From Rhodoferax fermentans (GTDB taxonomy: Bacteria > Pseudomonadota > Gammaproteobacteria > Burkholderiales > Burkholderiaceae_C): a stretch of DNA of 64,000 bases. The DNA lies in contig NZ_MTJN01000002.1 of assembly GCF_002017865.1 (NCBI RefSeq), forward strand, positions 4,092,001-4,156,000. Reading direction: 5' to 3'. The notes under the pieces were generated by a model that did no database searches, was not told the origin of the DNA, and saw only the letters and a list, made by a program, of their open reading frames with translations. Both the position numbers and the translations under genes were made by a program. How positions within the stretch are numbered: the stretch's first letter is position 1; the number at the start of each line of letters is the position of its first letter. This document shows, one piece after another, positions 1-8,860 of the stretch.

Positions 1-1284
1 ATCAACAACAACCGCATGCGCGGTGAAATTGACTCAGCGCTGGCGGCGCTCAAGTTGTTCTCCAAAGACGATAAGGTCCGGGCGGCGGCGGTCAAACAAT
101 TACAAAGCGACGCGGACGAGACCAAGCTGCCGCTGATCGAAAAAGCCTTGGCCACCGAGTTAAACACCAGCATCAAGGACCAGCTGAATCTGGTGCGCGC
201 TGCCGCTCTGCTCGGTAGCGCCGATAAATCAAAACGCCTGGAAGCCGCCCAACTGCTGGCCACCAGCGGCCAGGCAAATACCAAGACCATGCTGCTGGCC
301 CGGCTGGAAAACGAAACGGATGCCGAGGTCAAGGCCGCTCTGGGTGCAGCGCTGCGCCAGGTGGAATCTGCCCTGGCCTGGGGCGACAAGCTGGGTGCAC
401 TCTTCAGCGGCATCAGCCTGGGCTCGATCCTGCTGCTGGTGGCACTGGGCCTGGCCATCACCTACGGGCTCATGGGTGTGATCAACATGGCGCATGGTGA
501 GTTGATGATGATTGGCGCCTACGCCACCTATGTGGTGCAGGGCCTGTTTCACACCTACCTGCCCGGCGCTTTTGACTGGTATCTGTTGGCGGCGGTGCCG
601 GTGGCGTTTATGGCCTCGGCGCTGATGGGCGCGCTGCTGGAACGCAGCGTGATCCGTTTCCTCTATGGCCGCCCGCTGGAAACGCTGCTGGCCACCTGGG
701 GTATCAGCCTGATGCTGATGCAGCTGGTGCGCAGTGTGTTTGGTGCGCAAAACGTGGGGGTGGAAAACCCGTCTTGGATGAGTGGCGGTGTGCAGGTGCT
801 CGGCAACCTGTCTCTGCCCTACAACCGGCTGATCATCATCGGTTTTGCCATTTTTGTGCTGGGCAGTGTCGCCTGGCTGATTGGCAGGACACGCCTGGGC
901 CTGTTTGTGCGTGGTGTCACCCAGAACCGGCCGATTGCGTCCTGCATGGGGGTCAATACCGCAAGGATTGACACCTACGCCTTTGCCCTGGGCTCGGGCA
1001 TTGCCGGGCTGGCTGGCTGTGCGCTGAGCCAGGTCGGAAATGTCGGCCCAGACCTGGGCCAGGGCTACATCGTCGACGCCTTCATGGTGGTGGTGCTGGG
1101 GGGGGTTGGGCAACTGGCTGGCACCGTCTACGCCGCACTGGGTCTGGGCATTCTGAACAAGTTTCTGGAAGGCTGGGCCGGTGCAGTGCTGGCCAAAATC
1201 GCGGTGCTGGTGTTCATCATCATCTTTATTCAAAAGCGTCCGCAAGGGATTTTTGCGATGAAAGGCCGCTCAGCGGAAGCTTGA
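1..1284 (+). CDS. urtB: Urea ABC transporter permease UrtB (5' partial)
   Basis: Inner-membrane permease of the Urt high-affinity urea importer. The reading frame is open from base 1, so the start and signal peptide lie outside the window; the ATG at 16 is internal. The first ~115 residues are a charged helical, HEAT-like periplasmic region typical of UrtB, followed by a LivH-type permease domain beginning near the motif ALGLAITYGLMGVINMAHGE and running through about eight hydrophobic segments to the end. The stop overlaps the start region of urtC, and urtD and urtE follow, which is the usual urtBCDE order. The LivH-like domain alone could suggest a branched-chain amino acid permease, but the long N-terminal domain and the neighbours favour urea. 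Confidence 0.93.
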   Translation: MNNNRMRGEIDSALAALKLFSKDDKVRAAAVKQLQSDADETKLPLIEKALATELNTSIKDQLNLVRAAALLGSADKSKRLEAAQLLATSGQANTKTMLLARLENETDAEVKAALGAALRQVESALAWGDKLGALFSGISLGSILLLVALGLAITYGLMGVINMAHGELMMIGAYATYVVQGLFHTYLPGAFDWYLLAAVPVAFMASALMGALLERSVIRFLYGRPLETLLATWGISLMLMQLVRSVFGAQNVGVENPSWMSGGVQVLGNLSLPYNRLIIIGFAIFVLGSVAWLIGRTRLGLFVRGVTQNRPIASCMGVNTARIDTYAFALGSGIAGLAGCALSQVGNVGPDLGQGYIVDAFMVVVLGGVGQLAGTVYAALGLGILNKFLEGWAGAVLAKIAVLVFIIIFIQKRPQGIFAMKGRSAEA

Positions 1285-1286
1285 TC

Positions 1287-2426
1287 ATGAGTGCCTCTAT
1301 GAAACCTGTTGTCTCCTTGCCCTCCCCTGCCCCCTTACTCAGTCGCACCGGCTGGGCAGCCTTTCTGGTGGCGTTGATCGTTGTCTGTGCGGTGGCGCCG
1401 GTGCTCAATCTGCTGGTGCCAGCAGGCAGTCTTTTCCACCTGAGTGACTACGGCGTTGGGCTGGTGGGTCGCATCATGTGTTACGCGATCTGCGCCTTGG
1501 CGATGGACTTGATCTGGGGCTTTACCGGCATCCTGAGCTTGGGCCATGGTCTGTTTTTTGCACTGGGTGGTTACGCGATGGGCATGTACCTGATGCGCCA
1601 GATTGGCCTGGACGGCAACTACAAGAGTGAACTGCCCGACTTCATGGTGTTCCTGGACTGGAAAGAACTGCCCTGGCACTGGACCTTTTCCGACAGTTTT
1701 GTCGCCACCCTGTTCCTGATCATCGCGGTGCCCGGGATCGTGGCTTTTGTGTTTGGCTACTTTGCCTTTCGCTCGCGCATCAAGGGGGTTTACTTTTCGA
1801 TCATCACCCAGGCCATGACCTTTGCCGCGATGCTGCTGTTTTTCCGCAACGAGACCGGTTTTGGTGGCAACAATGGCTTCACCGACTTTAAACGCATTCT
1901 GGACATCCCGGTGGCCACACCCAGCATGCGTATGACGCTGTTTGTGTTGACCGGTATCACACTGCTGGGCTTCTTTTTGATGGCACGCTGGTTAATCAAC
2001 AGCAAGTTTGGCCGGGTGTTACAGGCGGTGCGTGACGCCGAAACACGTGTCATGTTCAGCGGCTACAACCCGCTGGGTTACAAACTCACCATCTGGACCA
2101 TCTCGGCCATGATGTGTGGCGTGGCCGGTGCGCTGTATGTGCCGCAGGTGGGCATCATCAACCCGAGTGAAATGAGCCCGGCCAACTCGATCGAGATCGC
2201 GATCTGGGCAGCCGTCGGTGGACGCGCTACCTTGATCGGGCCGATCCTGGGTGCCTTCATCGTCAGTGGTGCCAAGAGTTGGCTCACCGTAGCCTACCCA
2301 GAGTTCTGGCTGTATTTCCTTGGCGCGCTGTTCATTGGTGTGACGCTGTTCCTGCCCGATGGTGTGGTGGGGCTGGTCAAACGCCTGGCAACAACGGCGG
2401 CCGCCAAATCAGGAGACAAGGCATGA
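1287..2426 (+). CDS. urtC: Urea ABC transporter permease UrtC
   Basis: Second membrane subunit of the urea importer, LivM-type, 379 residues with many hydrophobic segments. The LivM signature region WGFTGILSLGHGLFFALGGY is visible near residue 80. I chose the ATG at 1287; a TTG at 1281 in the same frame would overlap the urtB stop and add two residues. Its stop overlaps the urtD ATG (ATGA), so translation of the two is probably coupled. Together UrtB and UrtC form the pore driven by UrtD and UrtE. Length and neighbours fit UrtC better than a generic amino-acid permease. Confidence 0.93.
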   Translation: MSASMKPVVSLPSPAPLLSRTGWAAFLVALIVVCAVAPVLNLLVPAGSLFHLSDYGVGLVGRIMCYAICALAMDLIWGFTGILSLGHGLFFALGGYAMGMYLMRQIGLDGNYKSELPDFMVFLDWKELPWHWTFSDSFVATLFLIIAVPGIVAFVFGYFAFRSRIKGVYFSIITQAMTFAAMLLFFRNETGFGGNNGFTDFKRILDIPVATPSMRMTLFVLTGITLLGFFLMARWLINSKFGRVLQAVRDAETRVMFSGYNPLGYKLTIWTISAMMCGVAGALYVPQVGIINPSEMSPANSIEIAIWAAVGGRATLIGPILGAFIVSGAKSWLTVAYPEFWLYFLGALFIGVTLFLPDGVVGLVKRLATTAAAKSGDKA

Positions 2427-3304
2427 CCCCCGAACTGATGGAGCAAAACGCGCGTCACGCCGAAGCCTACCGCGCGGCGCACCCCTCAATCAGCGGCAAC
2501 ACCGAGTCCGGTGGCCGCGAGGCAGGCTTCTCGCGCTTGGCCGTTCCCGGCGAAGTCGACGTGACTCACGGGCGCATCCTGTATCTGGAAGACGTGAGTG
2601 TGAGTTTTGACGGCTTCAAGGCCATCAACAAGCTCAGCCTGGACATCGCCCCCGGTGAGCTGCGCTGCATCATCGGCCCCAACGGCGCTGGCAAAACCAC
2701 CATGATGGACATCATCACCGGCAAAACCCGCCCGGACGAAGGCCGCGTGTTCTTTGGCAGCACCATCGACCTGCTGCGTTACAAGGAGTCCGAAATCGCC
2801 CAGATGGGTATTGGCCGCAAGTTCCAGAAACCCACGGTGTTTGAACAACTCAGCGTGTTTGAGAATCTGGAACTGGCGCTCAAAACCAACAAGGCGGTGG
2901 GTGCGTCGATGGTATTCAAGCTGGACTCCGCGCAAAGTGACCGGCTGGCCGAGGTGTTGCACACCATCCACCTGAGCGAGTGTGTGTCGCGCCAGGCGGG
3001 TTTCCTGAGCCACGGGCAAAAGCAGTGGCTTGAGATTGGTATGTTGCTGATGCAGGACCCCAAGCTGCTGCTGCTCGACGAGCCCGTGGCGGGTATGACC
3101 GACGAGGAAACCGAACGCACCGCCGAGCTGTTTTTGTCACTCAAGGGCAAACATTCGCTGATGGTGGTGGAGCACGACATGAGTTTCATCAACACCATTT
3201 CGGACATCGTCACGGTGTTGTGTGATGGGTCGGTGTTGGCGCAGGGCACCTTGGCGCAGGTGCAAAGTGATGAGCGGGTGATTGAGGTGTATCTTGGAAG
3301 GTAG
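2423..3304 (+). CDS. urtD: Urea ABC transporter ATP-binding protein UrtD
   Basis: Cytoplasmic ATPase subunit of the urea importer, 293 residues. It has Walker A GPNGAGKTT at about residues 85-93, the signature LSHGQKQWLEIG, Walker B KLLLLDEP and the switch histidine in VVEHDM. The ~50-residue N-terminal extension before the ATPase domain is usual for UrtD. The frame is open well upstream inside urtC, but the ATG at 2423 overlapping the urtC stop, with GGAGA 8-12 bases before it, is the natural start. The gene is followed not directly by urtE but by a 745-bp repeat block, which may weaken or alter expression of urtE. Confidence 0.93.
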   Translation: MTPELMEQNARHAEAYRAAHPSISGNTESGGREAGFSRLAVPGEVDVTHGRILYLEDVSVSFDGFKAINKLSLDIAPGELRCIIGPNGAGKTTMMDIITGKTRPDEGRVFFGSTIDLLRYKESEIAQMGIGRKFQKPTVFEQLSVFENLELALKTNKAVGASMVFKLDSAQSDRLAEVLHTIHLSECVSRQAGFLSHGQKQWLEIGMLLMQDPKLLLLDEPVAGMTDEETERTAELFLSLKGKHSLMVVEHDMSFINTISDIVTVLCDGSVLAQGTLAQVQSDERVIEVYLGR

Positions 3305-4049
3305 TGCTTTGTCTTTGTCAGACGGGCTTGCCCTGCCGGGCGGGTGTCGGGATATGCGCCCGACTGCGCAGCTGGTTTTCTCCATTTCGCCTGAGCGGCA
3401 AGCGGTTGCCGGGATGTGCGCCCGGCTGCGCACTCACTTTCTTTCGTTTCGCCGAAAGAAAGTAAGCAAAGAAAGGGCGACCCCACTGTCTGCGACCCGA
3501 AGCAAAGCTTCGGGCAACCTGAGTGATGCAGGTTTGGCGGGGAACCGCTCGAACTCGCTACGCTCAGACAATCGCGGTTCTCTTTCCCGCCAAACCCGCG
3601 CCACTCAGGCGCATACAGAGGGGACCCACAGAATACCGCTCGTGGCGCATGACGCCACATTGCGCGTGCACCCGACCGCTGGAACCAACCAGCGCTGCAA
3701 TGCCCGGCTAGGCCGGGCGAGCAGTGCTGCGCAGGGCGCCGTGGTGCGTCGGCGAGTAGCGCAGGGATGGGCGGATCAGGGATCGCGATTGTGTGAGGCG
3801 AAGCCGAGTTCGAGCGAGACCCCGCCCGGAACGAGCAACGCAGCGTACCGGCACCCCGTGCCGGGCGACGCATTCGGCTCGCTTTTCTTTTGGGCACTTT
3901 TCTTTGGCGAAGCAAAGAAAAGTGCCTCGCCCGCCGGGGCGAGACCCGGCCAACCTGCGCAGCAAAAATCAATAAAAAACACCAACCTGACTTCGCTCGC
4001 CGCAGCAACACCAGGCCTGCGCAACCAAGAACAAAAAGGATAAAGACAG
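3305..4049. repeat. Long non-coding interspersed repeat block between urtD and urtE
   Basis: This stretch carries no credible gene: open frames exist on both strands but give low-complexity Arg/Ala/Pro/Ser peptides. It is dense in palindromes: ACTTTCTTTCG (3436-3446) pairs with CGAAAGAAAGT (3453-3463); CCCGAAGC/GCTTCGGG around 3497-3515; and a perfect 14-bp stem at 3893-3906 and 3913-3926 (GGCACTTTTCTTTG and its complement). Two imperfect direct copies of a GC-rich unit lie at about 3341-3375 and 3402-3437. From memory, very similar blocks are scattered through genomes of Comamonadaceae and Xanthomonas and are often mis-annotated as proteins; that recollection was not checked here. Confidence 0.75.
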
Positions 4050-4742
4050 ATGCTGAATGTCACCAACATCAACCAGTACTACGGCGGCTCCCACATCCTG
4101 CGTGATGTGAACCTGCAAGCCGAGCTGGGCAAAATTACGGTGGTTTTGGGGCGCAACGGTGTGGGAAAAACCACATTGCTTAAAAGCCTGATGGGCCTGA
4201 TACCTATTAAGACAGGCGCTATCGAATTTAATAACAAACCAATTCAGAACGCCACCCCCTTCGAGCGTGCGCGGGCCGGTATTGGTTTTGTGCCGCAAGG
4301 ACGTGAGATTTTTGCGCGCCTCACGGTCGAGGAAAACCTGCGCATGGGTCTGGCCTACAAACCGGCCAGCACACCGATTCCACCCGAGTTGTTCGAGCTG
4401 TTCCCGGTGCTCAAACAAATGCTGCAACGTCGCGGAGGTGACCTGTCTGGCGGGCAGCAGCAGCAGCTGGCCATTGCGCGCGCGCTGGCGGCAGGCCCCA
4501 AACTGCTGATGCTGGACGAACCCACCGAGGGCATCCAGCCCAGCATCATCAAGGACATTGGGCGTGTCATTCGTATGCTGGCGGACCGAGGCGACATGGC
4601 GATTGTGCTGGTGGAGCAGTATTACGACTTTGCCCAGGAGCTGGCCGACCACTATGTGGTGATGGAACGCGGCGCGGTGCGAGCCCAAGGACTGGGCCGC
4701 AACATGGAGGCCGACGGCGTCAGGCAAATGGTGGCGATTTAG
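4050..4742 (+). CDS. urtE: Urea ABC transporter ATP-binding protein UrtE
   Basis: Second ATPase subunit of the urea importer, LivF-type, 230 residues. Walker A GRNGVGKTT is at residues 34-42, the signature LSGGQQQQLAIARAL follows, and Walker B with LLMLDEPTEGIQP is clear; this EGIQP variant is typical of UrtE. The ATG at 4050 has an AAGGA-like site (AAAAAGGATAAAGACAG) upstream. It lies 745 bp after urtD, beyond a long repeat block, so it may need readthrough or its own promoter. Downstream, two short inverted repeats (CCAAGC..GCTTGG at 4746-4761 and GGTACCA..TGGTACC at 4761-4784) may end the operon, although there is no T-run. Confidence 0.93.
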   Translation: MLNVTNINQYYGGSHILRDVNLQAELGKITVVLGRNGVGKTTLLKSLMGLIPIKTGAIEFNNKPIQNATPFERARAGIGFVPQGREIFARLTVEENLRMGLAYKPASTPIPPELFELFPVLKQMLQRRGGDLSGGQQQQLAIARALAAGPKLLMLDEPTEGIQPSIIKDIGRVIRMLADRGDMAIVLVEQYYDFAQELADHYVVMERGAVRAQGLGRNMEADGVRQMVAI

Positions 4743-4792
4743 CAGCCAAGCGACAGCTTGGGTACCATGGCGTTTTCTGGTACCCACCTCTT

Positions 4793-5149
4793 ATGCACGC
4801 CACCCTGCTTTTTGCCCACGGCTCACGCGATCCGGCGTGGCACCAACCCCTGCTCAACATCGCTCAGCGCATGGGTGAACTCTCGCCCGGTACCTGTGTA
4901 CGTTGTGCTTTTCTGGAGCTGACCCAGCCCGACCTGCCCAGCGCCGCCGCCGAGGTGGTGGCACTGGGCGCCAGCCACATCACCGTGGTGCCGATGTTCA
5001 TCGGTGTGGGCAAACACGCCCGGCAGGACTTGCCGGTGCTGATGGCATCCCTGAAAGACACCTACCCGCAGGTTCAGTGGCGGCTCAAACCCTCCGCAGG
5101 CGAGGAGCCTGCGGTGATTGACTTACTGGCCCGACTGGCCCTGGCGTGA
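4793..5149 (+). CDS. CbiX/SirB-like chelatase family protein
   Basis: A 118-residue cytoplasmic protein matching the small single-domain CbiX/SirB family, which inserts Co2+ or Fe2+ into sirohydrochlorin. Visible features are the N-terminal LLFAHGSRDP motif with the metal-binding His, and a second conserved segment ITVVPMFIGVGKHARQDLP containing the other His of the active site. The length fits a single-domain (class II-like) chelatase. There are no cobalamin or siroheme genes nearby in the window, so the substrate cannot be read from context; iron for siroheme and cobalt for B12 are both possible. It ends 3 bp before the convergent DJ-1 family gene. Confidence 0.8.
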   Translation: MHATLLFAHGSRDPAWHQPLLNIAQRMGELSPGTCVRCAFLELTQPDLPSAAAEVVALGASHITVVPMFIGVGKHARQDLPVLMASLKDTYPQVQWRLKPSAGEEPAVIDLLARLALA

Positions 5150-5152
5150 GGG

Positions 5153-5833
5153 TCAGCTAAGCGCTTGCAACAAGGCCTTGGCGGCGGGTTCTGATGAGGC
5201 CGGGTTTTGACCCGAGATCAACAAGCCGTCGGTCACCACATAAGGCAGCCAGTCTGCGCCTTTGGAGTACGCCCCACCGTTGTGCTGGAGCATGTCTTCC
5301 ACCAAAAATGGCACCACATCGGTCAGGCCCACCGCAGCTTCTTCGCTGTTGGTGAAACCTGTCACCGATTTGCCAGACACCACCGATTGGCCATCCGCAC
5401 TCTTGGGGTGGCGCAACACCCCCGGTGCATGGCACACGGTGGCCACCGGCTTGCCAGCAGCCAGCATGGTTTCGATCAACTGGATGGACAGCACATCTTC
5501 GGCCAGATCCCACAGCGGGCCATGGCCACCTGGGTAAAACACGGCGTCAAATTCCTGTGTGGACACTTCCGAGAGTTTGAGTGTGTTTGCCAGATGTGCT
5601 TGCGCAGCGGGGTCTGCCCGGAAGCGATGGGTGGCTTCGGTTTGTGAGGCCGGGTCATCACTCTTGGGGTCCAGCGGCGGCTGGCCACCCAGGGGCGAGG
5701 CCAGCGTGATCACAGCGCCTGCGTCCTTGAACACGTAATAGGGTGCGGCGAACTCTTCCAACCAGAAGCCGGTTTTGGCACCGGTATTGCCTAATTTGTC
5801 GTGCGAGGTCAAAACCATCAGTATTTTTTTCAT
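5153..5833 (-). CDS. DJ-1/PfpI family protein (type 1 glutamine amidotransferase-like)
   Basis: A 226-residue cytoplasmic protein of the DJ-1/PfpI superfamily, Hsp31-like branch. The nucleophile elbow AVCHAPG places Cys134-His135, and the acidic partner is probably Glu26 or Glu27 in GFWLEEFAAPY. The segment YPGGHGPLWDL near residue 100 is typical. Members act as glutathione-independent glyoxalases, deglycases or chaperones; the exact activity cannot be decided from sequence. It is the last gene of a leftward group yqhD - MDR reductase - DJ-1 protein, 40 bp after the MDR gene, so a role in removing methylglyoxal or related aldehydes under a NemR-like regulator is the natural inference. Confidence 0.85.
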   Translation of the reverse strand: MKKILMVLTSHDKLGNTGAKTGFWLEEFAAPYYVFKDAGAVITLASPLGGQPPLDPKSDDPASQTEATHRFRADPAAQAHLANTLKLSEVSTQEFDAVFYPGGHGPLWDLAEDVLSIQLIETMLAAGKPVATVCHAPGVLRHPKSADGQSVVSGKSVTGFTNSEEAAVGLTDVVPFLVEDMLQHNGGAYSKGADWLPYVVTDGLLISGQNPASSEPAAKALLQALS

Positions 5834-5873
5834 GTGTTTCTTTCAGAGAGTGAAGTTGGGAGAAGTTTCTGTG

Positions 5874-6908
5874 TCAATCTTTGGCCACGCGGACAATCAG
5901 CTTGCCAAAGTTCTTGCCTTCGAGCAAACCGATGAAGGCCTGTGGCGCGTTCTCCAGCCCGTCAACAAAGTCCTCACGGAATTTGATTTTTCCTTGGGCC
6001 AGCCATTGGCCCATCTCCTTGGCAAACTCCGGATAACGGTGCCCGTAGTCGTCAAAAATGATGAAACCTTGCATGCGGATGCGTTTGGTCAGCAAGGTGC
6101 GCATCAACAAGGGGCTGCGGTCTGGCCCGTCTGGCAATTGGGTGGCGTTGTAGTTGGCTATCAACCCACAGACAGGCACCCGTGCCGACGTGTTGAGCAG
6201 CGGCAACACCGCGTCGAACACTTTGCCTCCCACGTTCTCAAAGTAGACGTCAATGCCTTGCGGGCAGGCCGCTGCCAGACGCGCTGCAAAGTCCGGGCTC
6301 TGGTGGTCAATACAGGCGTCAAAGCCAAATTCTTCAACCGCTGCATTGCACTTGCTCGCGCCACCAGCGATACCCACCACGCGGCAGCCCTTGAGTTTGG
6401 CAATCTGCCCCACCACGGAGCCCACGGCCCCGGTGGCGGCGGCTACCACCACGGTTTCCCCGGCCTTGGGCGCACCAATGTCCAGCAGCCCCATGTAGGC
6501 GGTGAAGCCGGGCATGCCCAGCACCCCCAGCGCCAGTGAGGGCGCGGCCACGGCGGGGTCGAGTTTGGTCAGGCCACTGCCGTCCGAGACGGCATAGTCT
6601 TGCCAGCCGGTATAGGCCAGCACCCAGTCACCTTCGCTAAAGCCAGCATGTTGGCTGCTGGCCACGCGGCACACTGTGCCCCCCACCATGGTGGCGCCCA
6701 CAGCCACCGCCGCGGCATAACTGGCGGCATCACTCATGCGTCCCCGCATGTAGGGGTCCAGCGACAGGAAAACGGTGCGCAACAACAGCTGGCCGGGACC
6801 GATGTTCGGCACGCTGGTGTTGGCCAGATGGAAGTTGGCGAGTGTGGGGGCACCCACCGGGCGAGATGCCAGTTGGATCTGGCGGTTGAGCTTGGCGTTT
6901 TGGGTCAT
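5874..6908 (-). CDS. NADP-dependent MDR-family oxidoreductase (CurA/LTB4DH-like)
   Basis: A 344-residue zinc-independent medium-chain dehydrogenase/reductase. The N-terminal part has the family motif SLDPYMRGRMSD, and the nucleotide-binding fold shows AAATGAVGSVVGQIAKLKG around residue 155. Relatives such as E. coli CurA and leukotriene B4 12-hydroxydehydrogenase reduce the C=C bond of alpha,beta-unsaturated aldehydes and ketones using NADPH. It sits between a YqhD-type aldehyde reductase (44 bp upstream) and a DJ-1 family protein (40 bp downstream) on the same strand, so it probably belongs to one electrophile-detoxification operon. The substrate is unknown. Confidence 0.87.
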   Translation of the reverse strand: MTQNAKLNRQIQLASRPVGAPTLANFHLANTSVPNIGPGQLLLRTVFLSLDPYMRGRMSDAASYAAAVAVGATMVGGTVCRVASSQHAGFSEGDWVLAYTGWQDYAVSDGSGLTKLDPAVAAPSLALGVLGMPGFTAYMGLLDIGAPKAGETVVVAAATGAVGSVVGQIAKLKGCRVVGIAGGASKCNAAVEEFGFDACIDHQSPDFAARLAAACPQGIDVYFENVGGKVFDAVLPLLNTSARVPVCGLIANYNATQLPDGPDRSPLLMRTLLTKRIRMQGFIIFDDYGHRYPEFAKEMGQWLAQGKIKFREDFVDGLENAPQAFIGLLEGKNFGKLIVRVAKD

Positions 6909-6952
6909 GTGAGTCTCTTTTGGGATGAATGGGTGGGCTCAGATTGGCGGGC

Positions 6953-8113
6953 TTATAGCGCCGCCTCGAGCACACGTCGGCTGACTGCCAGGCTCACGTC
7001 ACCGTGTTCACCCAGCTGGGTCATGCCATGGGCTTGTAATTGCGCCAACACCAAGTCAACGGCGTCCTGGCCCAGGCCATAGGCGCTGAGCCGGGTTGGC
7101 AAGCCCATGCGCTCGAAGAAATCGCGGGTGGCCTCAATCGCGGCGCTGATGCGCTGCTCATCGCTACCACTCTGGATACCCCACACACGCTGGCCATACT
7201 GCAGCAGCTTGTCGTGTTTTTGGGCGCGCCGCTCATTCAACATGGCAGGTAACACCACCGCCAGCGTTCGGGCGTGGTCGATGTTGTACTTGGCGGTGAG
7301 TTCGTGGCCAATCATGTGGGTGGCCCAGTCTTGCGGCACGCCAGCGCCAATCAGGCCATTCAATGCCAAGGTGGCCGTCCAGACCAGATTGGCGCGGTCG
7401 TCATAGTCAGGCTCCGATGCACTCAGCAGGCGCGGGCCAATCTCGATCAGGGTCTGCAGCAGCCCTTCTGCAAAGCGGTCTTGCACCGGCGCGTTGACCG
7501 GGTAGGTCAGGTACTGCTCCACCGTGTGCACAAACGCATCGACCACCCCGTTGGCCAGCTGTTTGGCAGGCAAGGTGTAGGTCTTGGTCGGGTCCAGAAT
7601 CGCAAACTGCGGATACACATGGCGGCTGCGAAACGGCAGCTTGGCGCCCAGCGCATGGCGTGTGATGACCGCGCCGTGGTTCATTTCCGAGCCGGTCGCC
7701 GGCAGGGTCAGCACCACGCCAAAGGGCAGAGCCTGGGTGATGTTGCCACCAAATTTGAGCAGGATGTCCCAGGCATCTCCCTCAAAGGGCACGGCGGCGG
7801 CGATAAATTTGGTCGCGTCAATCACCGAGCCCCCTCCCACGGCCAGTAGGAAGTCAAAACCTTGCGCACGCACCATCTCAACGGCTTTCATCGCGGTCTC
7901 AAAACTCGGGTTGGGCTCAATGCCGCTGAAGGTGCTGTGGGTGCGTGCACCTAGAGCCTCACGCACCTGCGCCAGGGTGCCGGTTTTCTCGGCACTGGCG
8001 CCCCCCACCAGAATCAGGACTTTGGCCGTGGCAGGTACCAGCTGGGCCAGGTCTGCGATGCGGTCCTTGCCAAAAGCGATGTGGGTCGGGTTGTAGAAAT
8101 CGAAGTTTTTCAT
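6953..8113 (-). CDS. yqhD: YqhD-type NADPH-dependent aldehyde reductase (iron-containing ADH)
   Basis: A 386-residue iron-containing alcohol dehydrogenase, the same length as E. coli YqhD and very similar along its whole length from memory: TPTHIAFGKD-like start, GGIEPNP-like segment, LLAVGGGSVIDATKFIAAA, LTLPATGSEMN, ANGVVDAFVHTVEQYLTYP and GLIGAGVPQDWATHMIGHE with the metal-binding His residues. YqhD reduces short-chain aldehydes, including those from lipid peroxidation and methylglyoxal. I chose the ATG at 8113 (MKNFDF), which matches the family N-terminus, rather than a start 45 bp upstream. A palindromic operator at 8168-8182 lies in its promoter region and matches one in front of the adjacent TetR-family gene. 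Confidence 0.9.
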   Translation of the reverse strand: MKNFDFYNPTHIAFGKDRIADLAQLVPATAKVLILVGGASAEKTGTLAQVREALGARTHSTFSGIEPNPSFETAMKAVEMVRAQGFDFLLAVGGGSVIDATKFIAAAVPFEGDAWDILLKFGGNITQALPFGVVLTLPATGSEMNHGAVITRHALGAKLPFRSRHVYPQFAILDPTKTYTLPAKQLANGVVDAFVHTVEQYLTYPVNAPVQDRFAEGLLQTLIEIGPRLLSASEPDYDDRANLVWTATLALNGLIGAGVPQDWATHMIGHELTAKYNIDHARTLAVVLPAMLNERRAQKHDKLLQYGQRVWGIQSGSDEQRISAAIEATRDFFERMGLPTRLSAYGLGQDAVDLVLAQLQAHGMTQLGEHGDVSLAVSRRVLEAAL

Positions 8114-8167
8114 GGGAATGGGTTGGTAGAAGTGGGTGAATGAAGGAAGGTGAAGCAATAAATACAG

Positions 8168-8182
8168 TAGACCGGTCGACTA
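8168..8182. promoter_or_regulatory. Putative NemR-like operator in front of yqhD
   Basis: TAGACCGGTCGACTA, a nearly palindromic 15-mer 55 bp upstream of the yqhD start. Read on the minus strand it is TAGTCGACCGGTCTA; the site in front of the TetR gene reads TAGACGACTGGTCTA, identical at 13 of 15 positions. The shared pattern ending GGTCTA resembles NemR boxes as I recall them. Confidence 0.65.
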
Positions 8183-8220
8183 TAAAGTGGGCAAAAAAAA
8201 GCGACTGTGTGGTGTGCCTC

Positions 8221-8841
8221 TTAACGGGCAGTTGAACCCAACACTTGTTCCGTTGCCATCAAGGCGTGTTCAAAAGGGGATGCATCACGGCGCAATTTGG
8301 CCAGCAGGCTGGCGCCCAGCCACAGCTCATAAAGCGTCAGGGCGGTATTGGCCGCATCCAGGGACAAGGCCACAGAACCATCGGCGCGCGCGTCTTCCAG
8401 GCACTGGGCAATTCGGCTGACCACACGGTCGGTCCCACCCCGCAAGGTCAGGCGCATGGCTTCGGAAATATCGGCCACCTCGGCACTGAGTTTGACAATC
8501 AGGCACTTGCTACCCGCAGCAACAGCATCGCAGCTGTCCGCGCCGATGTCGCATTGGCTGACGTTCCAATAAGACCAGTAGGTCATCAAGCGTTGCCGTG
8601 CTGGTGTGCCATCAGGCTTGAACAAGTTATCCAACCGGGCCAGATACGTGTCGATGTAACGGGTCAGCAAGACCTCGCCGAAACGCTCCTTGGAGCTGAA
8701 GTAATGGTAGAACGAGCCCTTGGGGATACCGGCCGCGCTCAATATCTCGGACAATCCGACGCCCACAAAACCCTTGTGCGCAATCAAACGCTCACCACAA
8801 TCCAGGATGTGGTCTTTGGTGCTGTTGGATTCGGTTGCCAT
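8221..8841 (-). CDS. TetR-family regulator, NemR-like
   Basis: A 206-residue repressor. The N-terminal helix-turn-helix covers about residues 25-50 (GLSEILSAAGIPKGSFYHYF). The middle matches E. coli NemR in the stretch CLIVKLSAEVADISEAMR; NemR responds to quinones, aldehydes and HOCl through a redox-sensitive cysteine just at this point, here Cys113, with further Cys at 15, 97 and 104. I chose the ATG at 8841 (MATESNST); an upstream start would add six residues and run into the operator. It lies upstream of yqhD and is transcribed in the same direction. Palindromes at 8861-8875 and 8168-8182 suggest that it represses itself and the yqhD-MDR-DJ-1 genes. Confidence 0.85.
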   Translation of the reverse strand: MATESNSTKDHILDCGERLIAHKGFVGVGLSEILSAAGIPKGSFYHYFSSKERFGEVLLTRYIDTYLARLDNLFKPDGTPARQRLMTYWSYWNVSQCDIGADSCDAVAAGSKCLIVKLSAEVADISEAMRLTLRGGTDRVVSRIAQCLEDARADGSVALSLDAANTALTLYELWLGASLLAKLRRDASPFEHALMATEQVLGSTAR

Positions 8842-8860
8842 GTCGCAAGTGTAGCACAAG

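Noticed and set aside
229..1245. Long minus-strand open frame opposite urtB
   Set aside because: It is a shadow of urtB in GC-rich DNA: the peptide is rich in His, Gln and Ala, has no domain, and urtB fits a known family over its full length. The same holds for most long antisense frames in the window.
2779..4011. 410-codon minus-strand frame across the repeat between urtD and urtE
   Set aside because: Low-complexity peptide spanning a palindromic repeat block and the antisense of urtD; typical spurious ORF of this repeat.
4746..4784. Terminator after urtE
   Set aside because: Two short inverted repeats exist but stems are 6-7 bp and no T-run follows; mentioned only under urtE.
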